From positions 1 to 64,000 of the forward strand of contig NW_026516843.1 of assembly GCF_025766255.1 (NCBI RefSeq): a stretch of 64,000 nucleotides of DNA, read 5' to 3'. A program made the position numbers and the translations under genes. This stretch comes from Zychaea mexicana. Its lineage: Eukaryota; Mucoromycota; Mucoromycetes; Mucorales; Lichtheimiaceae. Below, piece after piece: positions 11,230-24,587 of the stretch (positions within the stretch are counted from its first letter, which is position 1; every line of letters starts with the position of its first letter). The notes under the pieces are model-generated. The model made no database searches. It worked only from the letters and a program-made list of their open reading frames with translations, and was not told the origin of the DNA.

Positions 11230-13673
11230 ATGTTACCTTCAGGCGCCCTAAAAAAGAAAGCAACGAGTGGCGCCGATGTCTTTCGCAAAAAAGATAAAGA
11301 TCGCACCGGCGGAAAATCTGGAAACAAAAGCAATGGCTCGCCTTCATCCCAGCCAACTCGGCCAACACAAAATTCAATGCCAACCCGTGGTCAAGGCAAT
11401 TTGCCCTTGCCATCAGCTCCTGTGGTACTCGATCTTCATCGCTTTGCTGATGACACTTTAAATCCAGAAGATTGTATGGAAAGAAATAGCCGAGAGCTAC
11501 CTTTTATTCTTAAAGAGGAAAAAAAAGCCTTTTTGTTATTGGCGAGAGGTTTTTTTTTTTGGCTTTGACATATATTGACTTTGTATACGCATATATATAC
11601 GTGTAGACGTACGTCGCTCATTATCTGATACAAACGAAGAAGGAATTCGTACATTTCACAAGTCACTTGCCGAAGCAAAGCAGGTGGTAGGAGGTGATTT
11701 GCAGCGCAACGTTTATCGAAACTACACAGAATTCGTCACTATTTCAAAAGAAGTATCCAACCTCGATGGCGACGTATTCCGCCTAAAAGGCTATATCAAC
11801 GAATTGAAGAGCATCTGGGAAGGTTTTGTTGAGGAAACGAATCCTACAGAAGAAATCAAACCTACAGGTACAATAGAACTTTTATTTTATGAAAATGAGG
11901 ATTCTCGGTTTGCACAATAGGGAGCAGTATGGCTTGATCAACTTTTTTTTCTCTTTTAAGCAGACGGTCTTGGAAACAAAGCAGTGTTGCCGCAACGGAA
12001 GCATACGGACATCATGACTACTGACTTGCAAAGTATCTACCGAGCTCAGATATCCGCATTATGGGATAACGTTGAAGGATCTCAGGTATATTAATATAAA
12101 GAAAAAAGGGCTGATCTATCGTCTACGAAAGTAACCGCCGCCGCAGAAAGACTTCTAATTATGTTCTTGCCTGCAGAGATTTGTCCCTTACACGCCCGGA
12201 CGCCATATCGTTCGAGAATGCGTCAATTTTCTGGATATCAACCCCAACACCTTGCAACCCCGTGCAGCAGTACATATCTTTCTGCTCAACGACTGTCTGC
12301 TTATTGCTTCTCGCAAAAAGAGATCTGCTACTTCACGATACAAGCTGGTTGCTGATTACTGCTGGAGCTTGGAGGATGCAAGCGTTACGGATATCAACGA
12401 TTCACAGGGTAATGGGCTTGATAGCTAATTTTGATCTTCTTGGGGTTATTAACTTGGAGTTGCTAGGCTTGATCAATGCCATCAAGATCTCGGTGTATCC
12501 CAACACGTTCGTATATCGATCCGAACGACCAGAAGATAAGTTCGCTCTTCTGCATGCCTACCGACGCACAATGGATGAAAATGGTGATAGGCATGAGGAT
12601 CAGCCTAATTCAAGTAAGTGGCAAAACTGAGGTTTTTTCTTTTCTCTTTTGATAGATGCTGTTGACTAAAATTTCTTATATAGTGGGTTACAAGAACGGA
12701 AAGGTATACATTTTTATCGTCTCTACCGTAATGACATTTATTTGTTATAGTAACGGCTTGACGACCATGATGATAGGATCAGGGTGCAGCCGATGCAGGT
12801 GACAATGCAAAAGACGGCAAGGATGCAGAAATAAATCCCGCCGATCAAAAATGGCTCAGCTATTTACCCGATGAACTCGAAGTCGCAATTGCTCTGAGAC
12901 AATTTGAGAACGCAGTGAAGGATATCGAACAAGGTACATTTACCAAGAGACACTATTTATACTAACGTCACTTTCATCGTTTGCTCATGTGATATGTATT
13001 ATATAACTATTTTAGCGCGCAAGCTTTTCAGTTCGTACAAAAGAGAGACGCCGTTGCTTCGAGAGAGTAAACGACAAGTCGACAAATACACAGAGTCATT
13101 ATCATCCATTATTAGCCACGACCTGAGCAACATTTTATTGACAAAAATTCAATTTCAACGACTCGTCAATTGGCTATTGCGATTGGATAAAGGAGAAGAG
13201 GTAAACAGATCGATTCGTGTTGTTATTATTTTCTGTTTCACACAACGCGTCATTGATTCACTGACACAACTGGTTTAGGCACGGGAAGTATTTCTGAACA
13301 CACGATCTCTCATTATCAAAAAGCGGATAAGGTTCGTTGCCTATTCAACGCAGTGTGCTGGTATACCCGGTCATATACAATCCATGATTTAACGAAATCA
13401 TGGGTACTTCTAGACAATTGACGTTTGAAGGAGACAGCACAACGTATATCAATGAGTTAGCATTGGTCGTGTTTACACTCGTACGAAACACGTGTGAGTG
13501 GTATCGCGACTCTTTCAAGCAAAATGAAATGGCTTCTCGGTTCATTACCTGGGTGCGTGAGCAGACTGAAATCTACGCTGACATTTACAAGCGTCAGGTG
13601 TTCAATCACAGCCAATTGAACTGCCAGATAATTGCAGACTGCTTCAAGTCTACATTGGATCAATGTTCTATCG

Positions 13674-13709
<36 letters not shown>

Positions 13710-14524
13710 AAAGTAATCTGCCTGGAGAGTCGGTTTTAAAAATGATTATACTCACCTTGGGAGGGGAGGGATGTTTATCTTTTTGTAGCTCCGGAAAGTG
13801 GGACTTGATCTAAAGTTTTTGTTGGAAGACTTTTTCTTGGAAAACGTGCGCGAAACGATCCTGGCGTACGAAAAGAGATGCATGGAAAAGGCTGATAAAT
13901 TTGTGGCAGCCGATAATTTCTCGATCGTGTCCAGCCAAAATTTGGGTAAGAAATAGTGGATGGGCCATCAGCGGCACAAATAAGGAGGGCCTCAAAAAAA
14001 GTAAATGTATTCATCACTTTTTTTGCAGGTGCCGACGTTCGAGTAACCTCGAGTGTAGTGACCTTTTACAACTTGTTGGTCAAATATGTCAATGATATCT
14101 GCCTGATTGCAAAGCTGCAGGTACGTAGAAATGCGCTATCGCTTATTAGCAAACCACTTAATAACTTGCTTTTTCTCTAGCTATATGAAACTGTGGTGCG
14201 AAGCATATCAAGAGTCACTGAAAGCTATCTGCGTGCAATGGTAGAACAGTCGAATGGCCAGGTAAGGCAAATCAGTGATAAAACGCAAGTTGCATTCATT
14301 TTCTTACCCTGGAACTTTCCTAGCGCTCTATTGCTCAGATGAACATTGGCTTTGTGCTGGATAATGTGGTCCCACGTGTATCTTCACAACTGAATGTAAG
14401 TGAATTATACATGACATGATCTCTGTTACTGTACTCACTGCCGTGCAAATGATAGCGCCACTTTGATCGCCCGATACCAGAGCTGGACTCACTGCGTGCG
14501 AGATTAAGAGGAATAAGCAACTAG
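11230..14524 (+). CDS. EXO84: Exocyst complex subunit Exo84, multi-exon
   Basis: Subunit of the octameric exocyst that tethers secretory vesicles to the plasma membrane at sites of growth. The N-terminus is basic and disordered. After NPEDY|VRRSLSDTNEEGIRTF comes the family coiled segment (LAEAKQVVGGDLQRNVYRNY, then EFVTISKEVSNLDGDVFRL). A PH domain begins at RFVPYTPGRHIV and contains HIFLLNDCLLIASRKK and LINAIKISVYPNTFVYR. The helical CorEx region follows (KLFSSYKRETPLLRESKRQ.., LVNWLLRLDKGEE.., CEWYRDSF.., ITWVREQTEIYA..) to LRARLRGISN-stop. There are about a dozen exons. Cdc24, the Cdc42 activator that works with the exocyst in polarity, lies 7 kb away; this closeness is probably not functional. 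Confidence 0.92.
13677..13706. repeat. (TA)n microsatellite in an EXO84 intron
   Basis: A run of about 15 TA units directly after an exon donor (TATCGTATG..). It lies inside the intron, so length change should not alter the protein unless it disturbs splicing. Confidence 0.9.
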
Positions 14525-14764
14525 TGACACAATGCATCATAAAAACAAAGAAACGATCAAAAAAGTTCGTTGCTGATATCGGTACTTGTTGAATCGATCA
14601 TAAATTCCTTCAATAATGCAGAGTAATCTCCTTTATATACGACCTTTTTCTGCTTGGAACTTCTACAAACAACCCTATAAATAATATAATACCATTTCTT
14701 GAGCTGCAGCAGCACTTGCTCATAACTTTGGACGTCTCTGCGCTCATCATACCTTTACAACAAC

Positions 14765-16474
14765 ATGGTCTTATTCATTTGGCTTTTCCTGGAGGCCATA
14801 TTTTGGATCTATCTTCGACAAACGTGGATCCGCTTACAACGTCATTTGAAACCAGATACGCTGCCCTCAGATGAAGAACGATACCGTCTATACTGGAACT
14901 GCGTCCACACGGTCACTGATGATTTTGAGGGTTGGCTGACCGGGTGGTTTTTGTATACTACTGGGAACGATGGCCAGCCTGAGCACCCAAATTTTGAAGA
15001 AATTCAAAGAGAGAATGTTGCACTCTGGTGAGTGATAGTTTATTAAATCAACTAAAGGAACTAATCTGACACGGGCCCACTGTCTTGTATTCTATACATA
15101 TATACACACCCAGGCTTTCTTGGGCATTTTGGTGTGATAGCACAGAAAATGTACGGATGGTTGATACATTTGCAGCTGAACTAGAATGGATGATTCACAC
15201 TATCGAGGTCATGTTCAAAGTCAAGTTTCCAAAAGGTTACAACCCGCACATCCGTTGCATTCGACCCACCTTGGACAGTTTCAGTTACGTCCATCGTCCA
15301 CTGATAGCGTACGCATTTAACTATCTTATGACTGGTACTTTCAACCTTCTCTTCCTGGAAATGTTTGCGGGATATCGGCGATATGGATCGAATCGACCAG
15401 GCATTCGGTGGGGGATGCTTTTCCACCTTTTTTCATCACCACCGCTGCGGACAACACATAGCCAGACAGTAAAGCATTCTTTGGGGTCAACAGACGACAC
15501 ACAACATTACCATCTCGCCTACTGGTATCGGAAGGGCAAGGCAGCAAGTACAACACCGATCCTATTTATACACGGTATCGGCACAGGTCTAAATGTTTAT
15601 GCTGAGTTTATACATCGTATCACTGCCTTGGATCGTCCAGTGTTTTGCATCGAATTACCACACGTATCCAGTCGTTTGGTTGAACATGTATGTGAGACCA
15701 CAATAGCTTGGCTTTTTTTATCTAGTATGTGAGAGTGAGAGTGAGATCGCTAAGAAGTATTAATTCAGGTACCCACGCCCCAAGAAATAGTCTCTGAAAT
15801 CCAAGTGATGTTAAACACGCACGGATTCGACAAAGCTGTTGTTGTCGCTCACTCTTTGGGAACAGCGGTCGCTAGCTGGATTGGCAACTTGGCTCCAGAC
15901 CTCGTTGCAGGTCTCGTTCTTATTGACCCTATATGCTTTTTACTTCATCATCACTATGTGGCATACAATATGTTATATCGAGTTCCGAAGCGTCCTGCCG
16001 AGGTATGAATCTTTTTATTCTTCTTCTCTCGAAAAGAGTCGTGAAAAACATTTCAAAATTGCTGATTTTATATATACGCAGTACTTTATTCATTATTTCG
16101 CATCACGAGAGTTATACATTAGCTACTATATCAACCGACATTTCCACTGGTACCAAACAGCTTTCTTTGTTGTTGATGAGACCAATACATCATCAAAACC
16201 ACCCATTCTACCAAACCAGAAGCGCGACCTAAAGAGCCCATTCCATAATTCAGCCGTCTATCTCTCGGAGAAGGATGCCATAGTGAATACCCACCTGATC
16301 ACTCACTATTTAATCCGTCAGTCCGTCGATACAACGGTCATGACCCAGCTAGCCCATGCCGAATTTCTTGTTAGATCGGAATGGCGTAAGCGGATCATGT
16401 TGGATATTGAAAATATTGTTATAAAGACAGAGGAAAAGGACGAAGCTGTGGTGTTTTTAGATGGAAAGTTGTAA
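14765..16474 (+). CDS. Membrane-anchored alpha/beta hydrolase, unknown substrate
   Basis: The start at 14765 is followed by a hydrophobic anchor (VLFIWLFLEAIFWIYL). The catalytic half has ILFIHGIGTGLNVY (HG oxyanion strand), then the nucleophile elbow AHSLGT, then GLVLIDPICFLLHHHY. A late YLSEKDAIVNTH segment and an LAHAEFL segment are candidates for the acid and base. Exons: 14765-15027, 15114 to about 15689, about 15769-16001, and about 16081-16474. The long N-terminal half (about 200 residues before the hydrolase core) contains tryptophan-rich and hydrophobic stretches and may be membrane associated. The type resembles a fungal/plant family of hydrolases without assigned reaction; I do not assign a substrate. 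Confidence 0.8.
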
Positions 16475-19439
16475 GAAAATAAAGTTTCGCGTTGCATGAA
16501 ACTTTGGCATGCTTTTTTTTTAATTTGGCTGGATGGAAAAAATTCAGTTGGATTACGTTGCAGTAGATGATTTATAGCATAGATGCTCGAGAAAAGTATC
16601 ATGAATGCCCTTGGGAAGGGAGGCTTTGCCAGAAACAGTAGCTACGAACGTGTTTCTGACACAGGTCACCCTATACTGGCTTACTTATGCAATGTCATCC
16701 TATGTACATTCGTTTGTATTACAAAACCATCAATGAGAGAACAAAAGAGGTATATCATTACCGCTATGCTATGTCGATATTGCCCGTTGAACTAACCAAG
16801 GTGCTGTATAAAAGTGTTTTTTTTTCGCGGGTTATCCGAGTGATGAATTTACGCTACACAGGCCAACATCCTTGGGAGTGCGGTTAGCTGCTCGTGGCCA
16901 GTGTTGTGGAACGCTTGTTAAGACCAAGATGTATATCCAGCATGTCACCCATTGTGACAACCAGGTATAGCATTAGTACATGCTATATACAACTACATTT
17001 CTGTTGTTGTTCGATAAAAAAAAAAGAAGGCTTGATCCCCTGCTATACATACGAAGATTACTGTGTCAAGTACTACAGTGTAACGCTACTAGAATTGTCG
17101 GTGTTCTGCCCTTTTCTTTCCTCAAGTGTCCTTTTGTTTTTTTCACCCTCCATTGCTAATTAATATGCAGCAATCATATCATTCTGTGAGACCTGAGCTC
17201 AGGGCAAAAACTCGGGTTACAATTCAATCACACGCGTTTGCTTTTTTTATTTATTTTGCGTACTGTATCCAAGTTCTTCCCGAATAACCAAGCTACTCGA
17301 TGATGGTGGAAGTATCTCTGAACTACAAAAGGCATCATCTTTTTCATTTCCAAAAGTATACGCGCGATGATTTTCTGTTGTACAGCTTGGGCTAAGACCT
17401 AGTCTGTATGATTGACCCTTTTGAATGTCAATAATTGGAATTGATTTAAAGATGGACAATGGTCTTGGCTCATGTGTTCGAAAACAAGGAAAAACGAGCG
17501 TACGGTGTGTGACAGAGGATTGGCAAAGTGCATACCAAAAAGAGAGGCAGAACTTTCTGGTATGTTTGCAGCAGGATGCGCTCCCCCCTGTAGAGCTTTT
17601 ACAAAACTTGTTTATCGACGGGTGACACCATGAGGTTCTATGGTAAGTAAAAGTCGGGGAACTGGTTTGATAGGCTGCATGCGTGAGTTGGAGTGGTGTG
17701 TGTGTGTGTTGTTACCCATTATCAAAATTATGGGAATACGTGCCCCGCCATAGTCAACAAGTGAACTATCCATTCAAGCCTTAACAGCATGTCCAAGTGT
17801 AACAAGTCCATATGCAGCAAATCACTGGGTAAACGAAAAAAAGAGTCAGCCTGTCGACGTTGATCAGCAAACGTCCCACTTTTTTTTTTTTCAATTACAG
17901 CGACGCACTCGTTTCTTTGGTGGTGTGCCATATTCTGTGCTACATGAAAGAAGGGTGACACGCTGTGAGGTGCATGATTGGAAGTACAGCATACATTTGA
18001 CGTGTTGTGTGTATATGAAATAATGTACAGTATGTAGCGTGACATAATTCTAACTTTAACAAGCGTAGTAAGGTCTTTTCCATGTCAGATGGAAGCTATA
18101 GCAACCCATGAATGTCATTGTCTCCTAAAAAGATCTCGGAGACTTTTATTATATGAAACGACAAGAAGAGGAAGGACCTCGGATGCGATACAGTGAGCTT
18201 GTTGTTTATTATGCATTCATCATCTCATACTATAACAAAAAAAGAAAGAAACAGTAGAACTCTCATGCTATGACGTCGGTGGAAACAGCAACCGACTGTG
18301 AGCGGGCTAATATCAGAAAACCCTCCCACAGCATTCTGTTGATTTTCTTACGTTACTTGGAACAGTGTGGTAGGTAGACATGCCTCAAATATATACAACG
18401 AACTAGCAGACGCTGAGAAGTAACCCAAGTTGCTTTTATAAAAGATCTTATAAGCAGCACTACTACTGTACTGTTCGGAGTATCTAGCCCAACCTCCTCC
18501 CCCCCCACCCCGAGTAATGCCACAACCGCATTTCCAATACAAGCCCCACCTTTGTGTCCCAGTGCCTTTTTGTTATGAACTGCTGTTTTAACACGGCATT
18601 CCCCTCAATCGTGTCTGGTCTACCGATGCGTATCGAGACTGTCCAAATCAGTGTACATTGGCTGCAGCAGCAGTAGTAGTAGTAAAGAAGAAAAGGAGAC
18701 TTTTCTTGTGGTCAAAAATAACGTGCGAGCAGAAGAACGGTAATGATCACCGTGGTCACTTTGGCTGAGTATCAATGCGAAATGCATTCAGGTACATGAC
18801 ATACTACTAGGTCCTCCACGAGCTGCTTCTTTCTCTTTTTTTTTTGCTGTGCTGCATATTCATCATCGTCTTCGTCGTCGTCATCTCAGCGTCATTCTCA
18901 TTAATAATAGCAATAGCAAACAAACAAACACCATGGGGCTTTTTCCTTCTTGAACACGTCGTAGTAGTGACTTTTCATGACTCTTTAGTAGCAGCACAAC
19001 CGGGGTGCGCCGGATGAGAGTATGTGCGTGTGTGAGGGGTGTCTGTCTTTCTTTCTCTCGCTTTAATTGATTTTTGACCATGCTCGTTGAGTCGAAAAGG
19101 GAGTCCGCAGAATTGCCTAATGCGACACGGGAACCGTGCGTACTTGGTTATGAACCGCATCCCCCCCCCAAGAAGCTCTCTTCCTCCCTCCTCCCCCCCC
19201 CCACACCCACCCACCCACACACACACACCCCGCTACTTATTTTCTTCTTTCCTTTTCCCTTCGTTGCTAGCTTGTCCCTTTTCTCTCTTTCTCTCTTTCT
19301 GTTCTTCTTTCTCTCAAAACAAGACATTGCTCAACCAACCCACTTTGACTCACCAACCATACAAACACAGTTTTATCGCTCACACATTGAGCATAATTAC
19401 GACTCAAAACACCAACGCCCTTCCCCACCATTCAACACT
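16475..19439. other. Long intergenic region upstream of the BTG/TOB gene
   Basis: Nearly 3 kb without a recognisable exon on either strand. It contains short (GT)n runs near 17698, C-rich runs near 18500, and C/CA-rich then CT-rich tracts at 19160-19310 just before the BTG gene. The CT-rich part is typical of fungal core promoters or leaders. The size suggests a large regulatory region. Confidence 0.5.
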
Positions 19440-20180
19440 ATGCATATGGAAATCGCACAGGCAGCCGATTTCCTTGGTCGACTACTGCATTCAAAGCTAG
19501 ACCAAGCCATGCTGCAAGCTTTCAAAGACAAACTCATTGAACTACTAAAACAGCGCTTTGTCTACCATTGGGATCCACAGCAACCTTACCGAGGCAATGC
19601 CTTTCGAGCCATCTCCAATTTCAATGGCCAACTGGATCCTGTGCTGGTCACGGGTAAATGGAACTTTTTTCTTTTGTTGTAAAAGAGATGGATGCCATTC
19701 CTTGATTATGCTGGCTGGCTGACACCTCTCATCTCTCTCTCTCTCTCTCTCTCTTCTTTCTTTTGTGGGGGGGTGTGAATAGCTGCACACAACGCATCGA
19801 TCCCACCCGTGTACATCCACACACACTTGCCGCGTGATTTTGTGTTGTGGATAGATCCAGGATCGGTGTCGTATCGGGTGGGTGACCATGGCAACATCAT
19901 GACCTTGTTTGAGGAGCGGACGCATGGGCGTGTCACGTTGAACAACAAGATGGAACAGCAACAGGCAATATCAAAGAGCAACGCCCTGGCATACATCCAG
20001 CAGCCGAGGATCTCGACGCCGGTGCGTATCTCGCCACCCAACAGTCCGGAGAGCATCAAGGTCATCAAGAACCACATCCACCAGTCGTCGCCATTGACAC
20101 AGGAGCACCAGCCAGAGACACCTCCTTCCCCACCAGAGGAGCAGCAGCAAAAGCAACAGCCCTTGGTCATGGCTAATTGA
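19440..20180 (+). CDS. BTG/TOB-family antiproliferative protein, two exons
   Basis: The exons 19440-19653 and 19783-20180 encode 203 residues. The BTG/TOB domain is clear: EIAQAADFLGRLLHSKLDQ at the start, FKDKLIELLKQRFVYHW and YRGNAFRAISNFNGQLDPVL (box A), and LPRDFVLWIDPGSVSYRVGD (box B). In animals such proteins bind the Caf1 deadenylase of the Ccr4-Not complex through this domain and promote mRNA decay. The tail (about residue 120 on) is Pro/Ser/Gln-rich, with a PPSPPEEQQQKQQ run and no second domain. The junction is phase 1 (ACG G|CT). Start at ATG 19440 or 19446; both precede the domain. Such genes are found in early-diverging fungi but not in model yeasts. Confidence 0.88.
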
Positions 20181-21316
20181 AAAAAAGAGACATGTATGCC
20201 TTGCCATCACTAGCACCATCGTCACCACCATCGTCATTATCATTCTTATTACTATTATTCTTGCAAAGTATATATATCCCATGTTCACTCGAAAGCACCT
20301 CCTCTTTCTCCTTTGTTAACGCACATTCAAAAGCACTCTCATTGTTCACGTACACACACACACACACATCCACCACTCCGCCCCCTCTTCCTCTTTTGCT
20401 CTTTGTGTCTGTCCCTTCCCTCGCTCCCTCCCTCCCGTCTCTCTCTCTGTCTTTTTGTTCTTTTCTTTTTTCAAAGGACCCCATCCCTCCCCAGTTTTGA
20501 GCTGTTTTTCTTTTGTTTTTCTTTTTCGTTACATATCCCATTAAAACACTTCCTGTAAATGCCTGTTTTCACTGATATTATTATTTTTTATGCTGGATGA
20601 TGTCTCTTTTTTATTTTTCAATGTCAGATGCAGCATGATTGGTGCACTTATGCACCCAAAAAAAAAGACCACATGGCCTAATAATTTTCTTTATAGATAA
20701 AAAAAAATGTTAAAGAAGCTTTGGTATAACGAGTAAGGTAGTTTATAGTATAGCAGATGAGGACAAATTTCTATTTACAAGACAAAAAAAAAACAAGAAA
20801 GAGTATAGGAGAATCAATGTGGGAGAGAGCACACTGTCTTGTGCCAGAACAGATAGGACAAAAGAAGAGGGGTGTGTGTGTGGTTAGGGAAAGGAACTGT
20901 CTTTTTCTTTTCTCTAGAAAAAAAAAGGATGTAGAATAAAAAAATGCGAATAAAATAACAATAATAAGGAGGAAATAATTATAAGGGTTTTTTGTGGGTG
21001 TGTGTGTGTGTGTGTGGTGTGGAAAAGAAACGAGGGTATTGGCCATAAGGAAATGTGGGGTTGTTTAAAAAAATGCGGGAGAATGATCAAGTAATAACAA
21101 CAGTATTAGGAAAATATAGCAAGTAACGAAAACAGTGATTTGTGTGCGTGCGCAAATGTTCGGAAAGAAGAAGAAGGTGGGAATGATGGTATGTGGGAAT
21201 GGAGAAAACGAAAGGCCTTGCAGGTAGTAGTAGTAGTAGTAGTAATAGTAGTAGTAATAGTAGTAGTGATGGTACAGATGCGGGATAAGGGTGTCGTCGT
21301 TTTTGAAAGACGTGTT
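20181..21316. other. Convergent 3' region between BTG/TOB and CDC24
   Basis: About 1.1 kb where the two genes face each other. It holds CA and CT microsatellites (about 20350-20460), A-rich runs, a (GT)n run near 20997-21017 and a TAG-repeat near 21226-21266. These should be 3' UTRs; no gene is seen. Confidence 0.55.
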
Positions 21317-24300
21317 TTAAACACTGACGAACAAGTTTAATGCAGTATTCGCTCCTCGGTTCTCAAATGCCATCAGGACGTCGTCGTCCGAGTTGATCGT
21401 GATCAAGTCGCCATCCTCGTCCTGATACTTGATGCGCAACATGTCGCTTGCCTTGAGACTGGCCACCAGTCGGATCTTCTTCTCCACCTTTTCCATCAGC
21501 TCCAGATACGTCACTTCCTGAGGCACCATGATCACATAGATCCCGTCGCAATAGCTCAGCTTGATCTTGACGGTTCCCGGAGAGTTGGGCACAGCCGACA
21601 CAACACGGTCGATTTGGGATTGTAAGCTTGGTGAGGTCGCCATCTCTGACAGGCGTGGGGTCGATGCTACGTTGCGTACTCCACTGCTGCTGTTGTTGTT
21701 GTTGTTGTTGTCGCGATACAATGTGCGTGAGTTGATGGGGACTTGTGGCAGTTCGTCCCACTGCTGCATATTTTTGTGGATATTCGGGCTACTCTGTGAT
21801 CGTACACGACTGCGTGGTGAGGATGTGGATGGCATGGGCATCGGTGCTGTTGGATGTTGCTGTTGTTGTTGTTGTTGTTGTTGTTGTTGTGCAAAAGGTG
21901 CTGCAGAATGTGATTGGCTGCGACCCGGGGGTCCACCCAAAGGTCTGTATTCTTCAGAAGCAGGCGTGATCGAGTCAGTAGCTGTCATGAACTTGTTTGC
22001 AATATCGGCCAGGGGTGATCCTGCGTCGGTATCGGCACGTTGGCGGTGCCATGACGAGGACGTGGTGCCCATGGATGTTCTGGACGAGTTGGCTGGGGAC
22101 GAGGGGCTGGAGGGAGGTGGTGATGCAGGGTATACGCCATAGTCAATGGGTGGCGAGGCCGGAAGACCCGCATTCGAGGGTCGTGGCAGTGGCGACAAGT
22201 TCATGCCTGGCATGGGCTGATGGCGAGCAGCACCGGTAGGACTGCCGTTGGCGAGTTTGAACATGGATGCATCTTGGCTGTTGTTGCGCGGCATCTTGGG
22301 TCGCATGCCCAACATTTGCTGTGCCGAGACAGAGTTGCTGCGCGATCGAGCGGTTTGGAAATCATCGTCCTCGTCCTCGTCGTCCTCGTCCTCATCATCG
22401 TCGTCATCCAGGTACAAGCCATCGTTGCGGCTCTGTGAGTTGACAGGCGTCATGGGTGCAGACATGGAGAGCAGGTGTGTGTTGGGTACATGGGTCTTGT
22501 GCGCCGCCTTTGTTCGGGTCAATGTGGTTTCCCACAGCTTGAGCTGTTCTTCGTGACGGAACTTGAGCGTAAAGCGTTCAATGTCTCGATCCTTGAATTC
22601 GACCACCAGTTGCCAATTACCTGATGCAGGCATTCATCAAGAGTTAATTCAAATAATTTAGAATGCAATATCAGTAGTAAAAAAATTACCAGGTTGAGAC
22701 TTGTTGGCGATGCTGATGATCCGACTCGTGAAGATCCGACCCTTGGCTTGTAGACTAGCACGGCGCTTCTTTTTGATCGACAGCGTATTGGTCTTGGTCA
22801 AACGATTCTTTGATGCATCCTTGGTCTCCTTGCAAATAAGCAGTGCCTTATCAAACAGGAACATTTGCAGTTCACGCTCGCTGTCACCGCTCAGCATGAT
22901 CAGTTTGCCTTGGAGCAACAAGTTGCCGTGGCCTTCCACAATGTCACGCTAGATGATAGGCATCGGTAAGCATTCTATCTAGTACGTTTCATCGTTTTAT
23001 ACGGTGTTTTCTTACCTGCGACTCATCCACACGGCGACGCAGATCCTCGACCGCCTGCAAATTCTCATGCTTCCGCTGCGTCTCGTTGACCTTTTCAGTG
23101 ACGCGTTTGATCGCCTCCAGACCGTCGTTCATCTCTGCATAGTGCGGCCATTCCGAGTTTGTGGTCTTGATCAACTGGCTCAGCAGCAGAGGATATTTAC
23201 AGATACGCTGGACAGGCTTGATGAGCATGGAAGGCAGCTCATAGGTCGGATTCATGATATCTGCCAATTTCTGCAACTTGGGTGTTTCCTGCACCACCAG
23301 GTCCTGGGCGGAATAGTAGTTGGCACAATAAGGTTCGTACACGGCAAAGGCATCCTCCATCTGCAAAAACAGCGAGCAGAAGCGCTGCTCCTCGGGGATG
23401 TTCTCGGCTGCATTTTCGAGTTGGATCAGAAAACGACGTTGGAAATCGACAAGCGTGTTGAGGTTGCCAAACAGGTAGTGGACAGTGTCGGGCGAAAGGA
23501 TCTTTTGTACTTGTAATTCTCGCATGTAGTTCTATTAACAGGTTCGATTTTGAGTAAGAGATCGCGGATGTGTTGGGTGTGTGTGGGGGTGGTTGGTTGG
23601 TTGGTTTTACCTGAAGCGTCTCCAGATCTTGGACATACTTGCGTTCGGTCTCAAGCAGCTCCAGGACGACCTTGTCTCGTGTGTCCTTGGGCGCATTTGG
23701 GTCCGAGTTTCTGTTGGAGGAGCGGACGGTGATCACGCCATCTTTCTCGAGGAGGTGGAGAAGCTTGTCGACGGTGTTGACAACCTAATGTAAGGAAATA
23801 AATTTAGTACGACCACACGTTCATTGACAAGGGCAAAGTGGGGTTGGGTCGTGTAAATTGTGTGTCTGTGTGTGTGTGTGTGTGCACACTCTCTGTTGCA
23901 CAAGAATCTGGGGGGGATTGGGGAGATATATTTCTTTTGGGGGGAGGGAGGGCTAGAGAGAGTACGCGAAATAAGAATTGGGATAATCCCAGGGGTGTAG
24001 GGGGGGGGGAATAGCATGTGCAGTGTGTTCCAAAGACAATGAAACACTTGCTCTTTTACCTTGACGAATCCATTGGTATCGTCCTGATACAGATCGCTAA
24101 TGGTAAACAGCTCATCCTCGGTAAAGTTGAGCTGGTCTCTGCAGGCGACGATGAAATGATAGACGCTTGCCTTTCCCTTGTTGACTTGGTTCAACGAAGG
24201 GTTGCGGTCGACTTTGAGCGGTTTCTCGGGTTGAAGTGCGTTGAACAGGGTGCACAGTGGCGCACCTCGACGACAAATGCTCCACAATTTGGACAAGGGA

Positions 24301-24587
24301 TCGCCGGCGGTCGGGGTCGATGGTTCAGATGATGAGGGTGATGATGATGATGATGATGTGCAAGGGGTCATGGCGTCGTCGGTGAGATATTCCTCCATGC
24401 CTTCAACGAGGGCAAGCTTGTCGCAGACAGAGCGACAGGTGTGGTACAGGGACGAGCCCTGGACGGCTGGTTTGCTGTTCATCGAAGCAGGTGTCGGTGG
24501 CATAGGATTCTCCATGACGGATATGTTGGGTACGGTGGGTAAGGTACCGAGCGAGGGAGTCCTCCGCTTCAAGGCCAGTGTAGCCAT
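21317..24587 (-). CDS. CDC24: Cdc24-type Rho guanine nucleotide exchange factor for Cdc42
   Basis: Exons, reading down: 24587-24060, 23784-23611, 23531-23016, 22948-22690 and 22620-21317; 926 residues, all frames consistent. Order of domains: a CH-like Cdc24 region (KLWSICRRGAPLCTLFNAL.. to FVKVVNTVDKLLHLL), a DH domain (LLETERKYVQDLETLQ, then LIKPVQRICKYPLLL), a PH domain (RDIVEGHGNLLLQGKL.. to ..FTLKFRHEEQLKLWE), a long low-complexity linker with poly-D/E, poly-Q and poly-N runs, and a C-terminal PB1 domain (KIKLSYCDGIYVIMV.. with DEDGDLITINSDDDV, the acidic OPCA motif). It activates Cdc42 at sites of polarised growth and binds Bem1 through PB1. The methionine at 24587 is chosen; an in-frame non-ATG extension exists upstream. 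Confidence 0.94.

Noticed and set aside
21561..22142. 193-codon plus-strand frame with a poly-Cys run
   Set aside because: Antisense shadow of the poly-Gln/Asn linker of CDC24.
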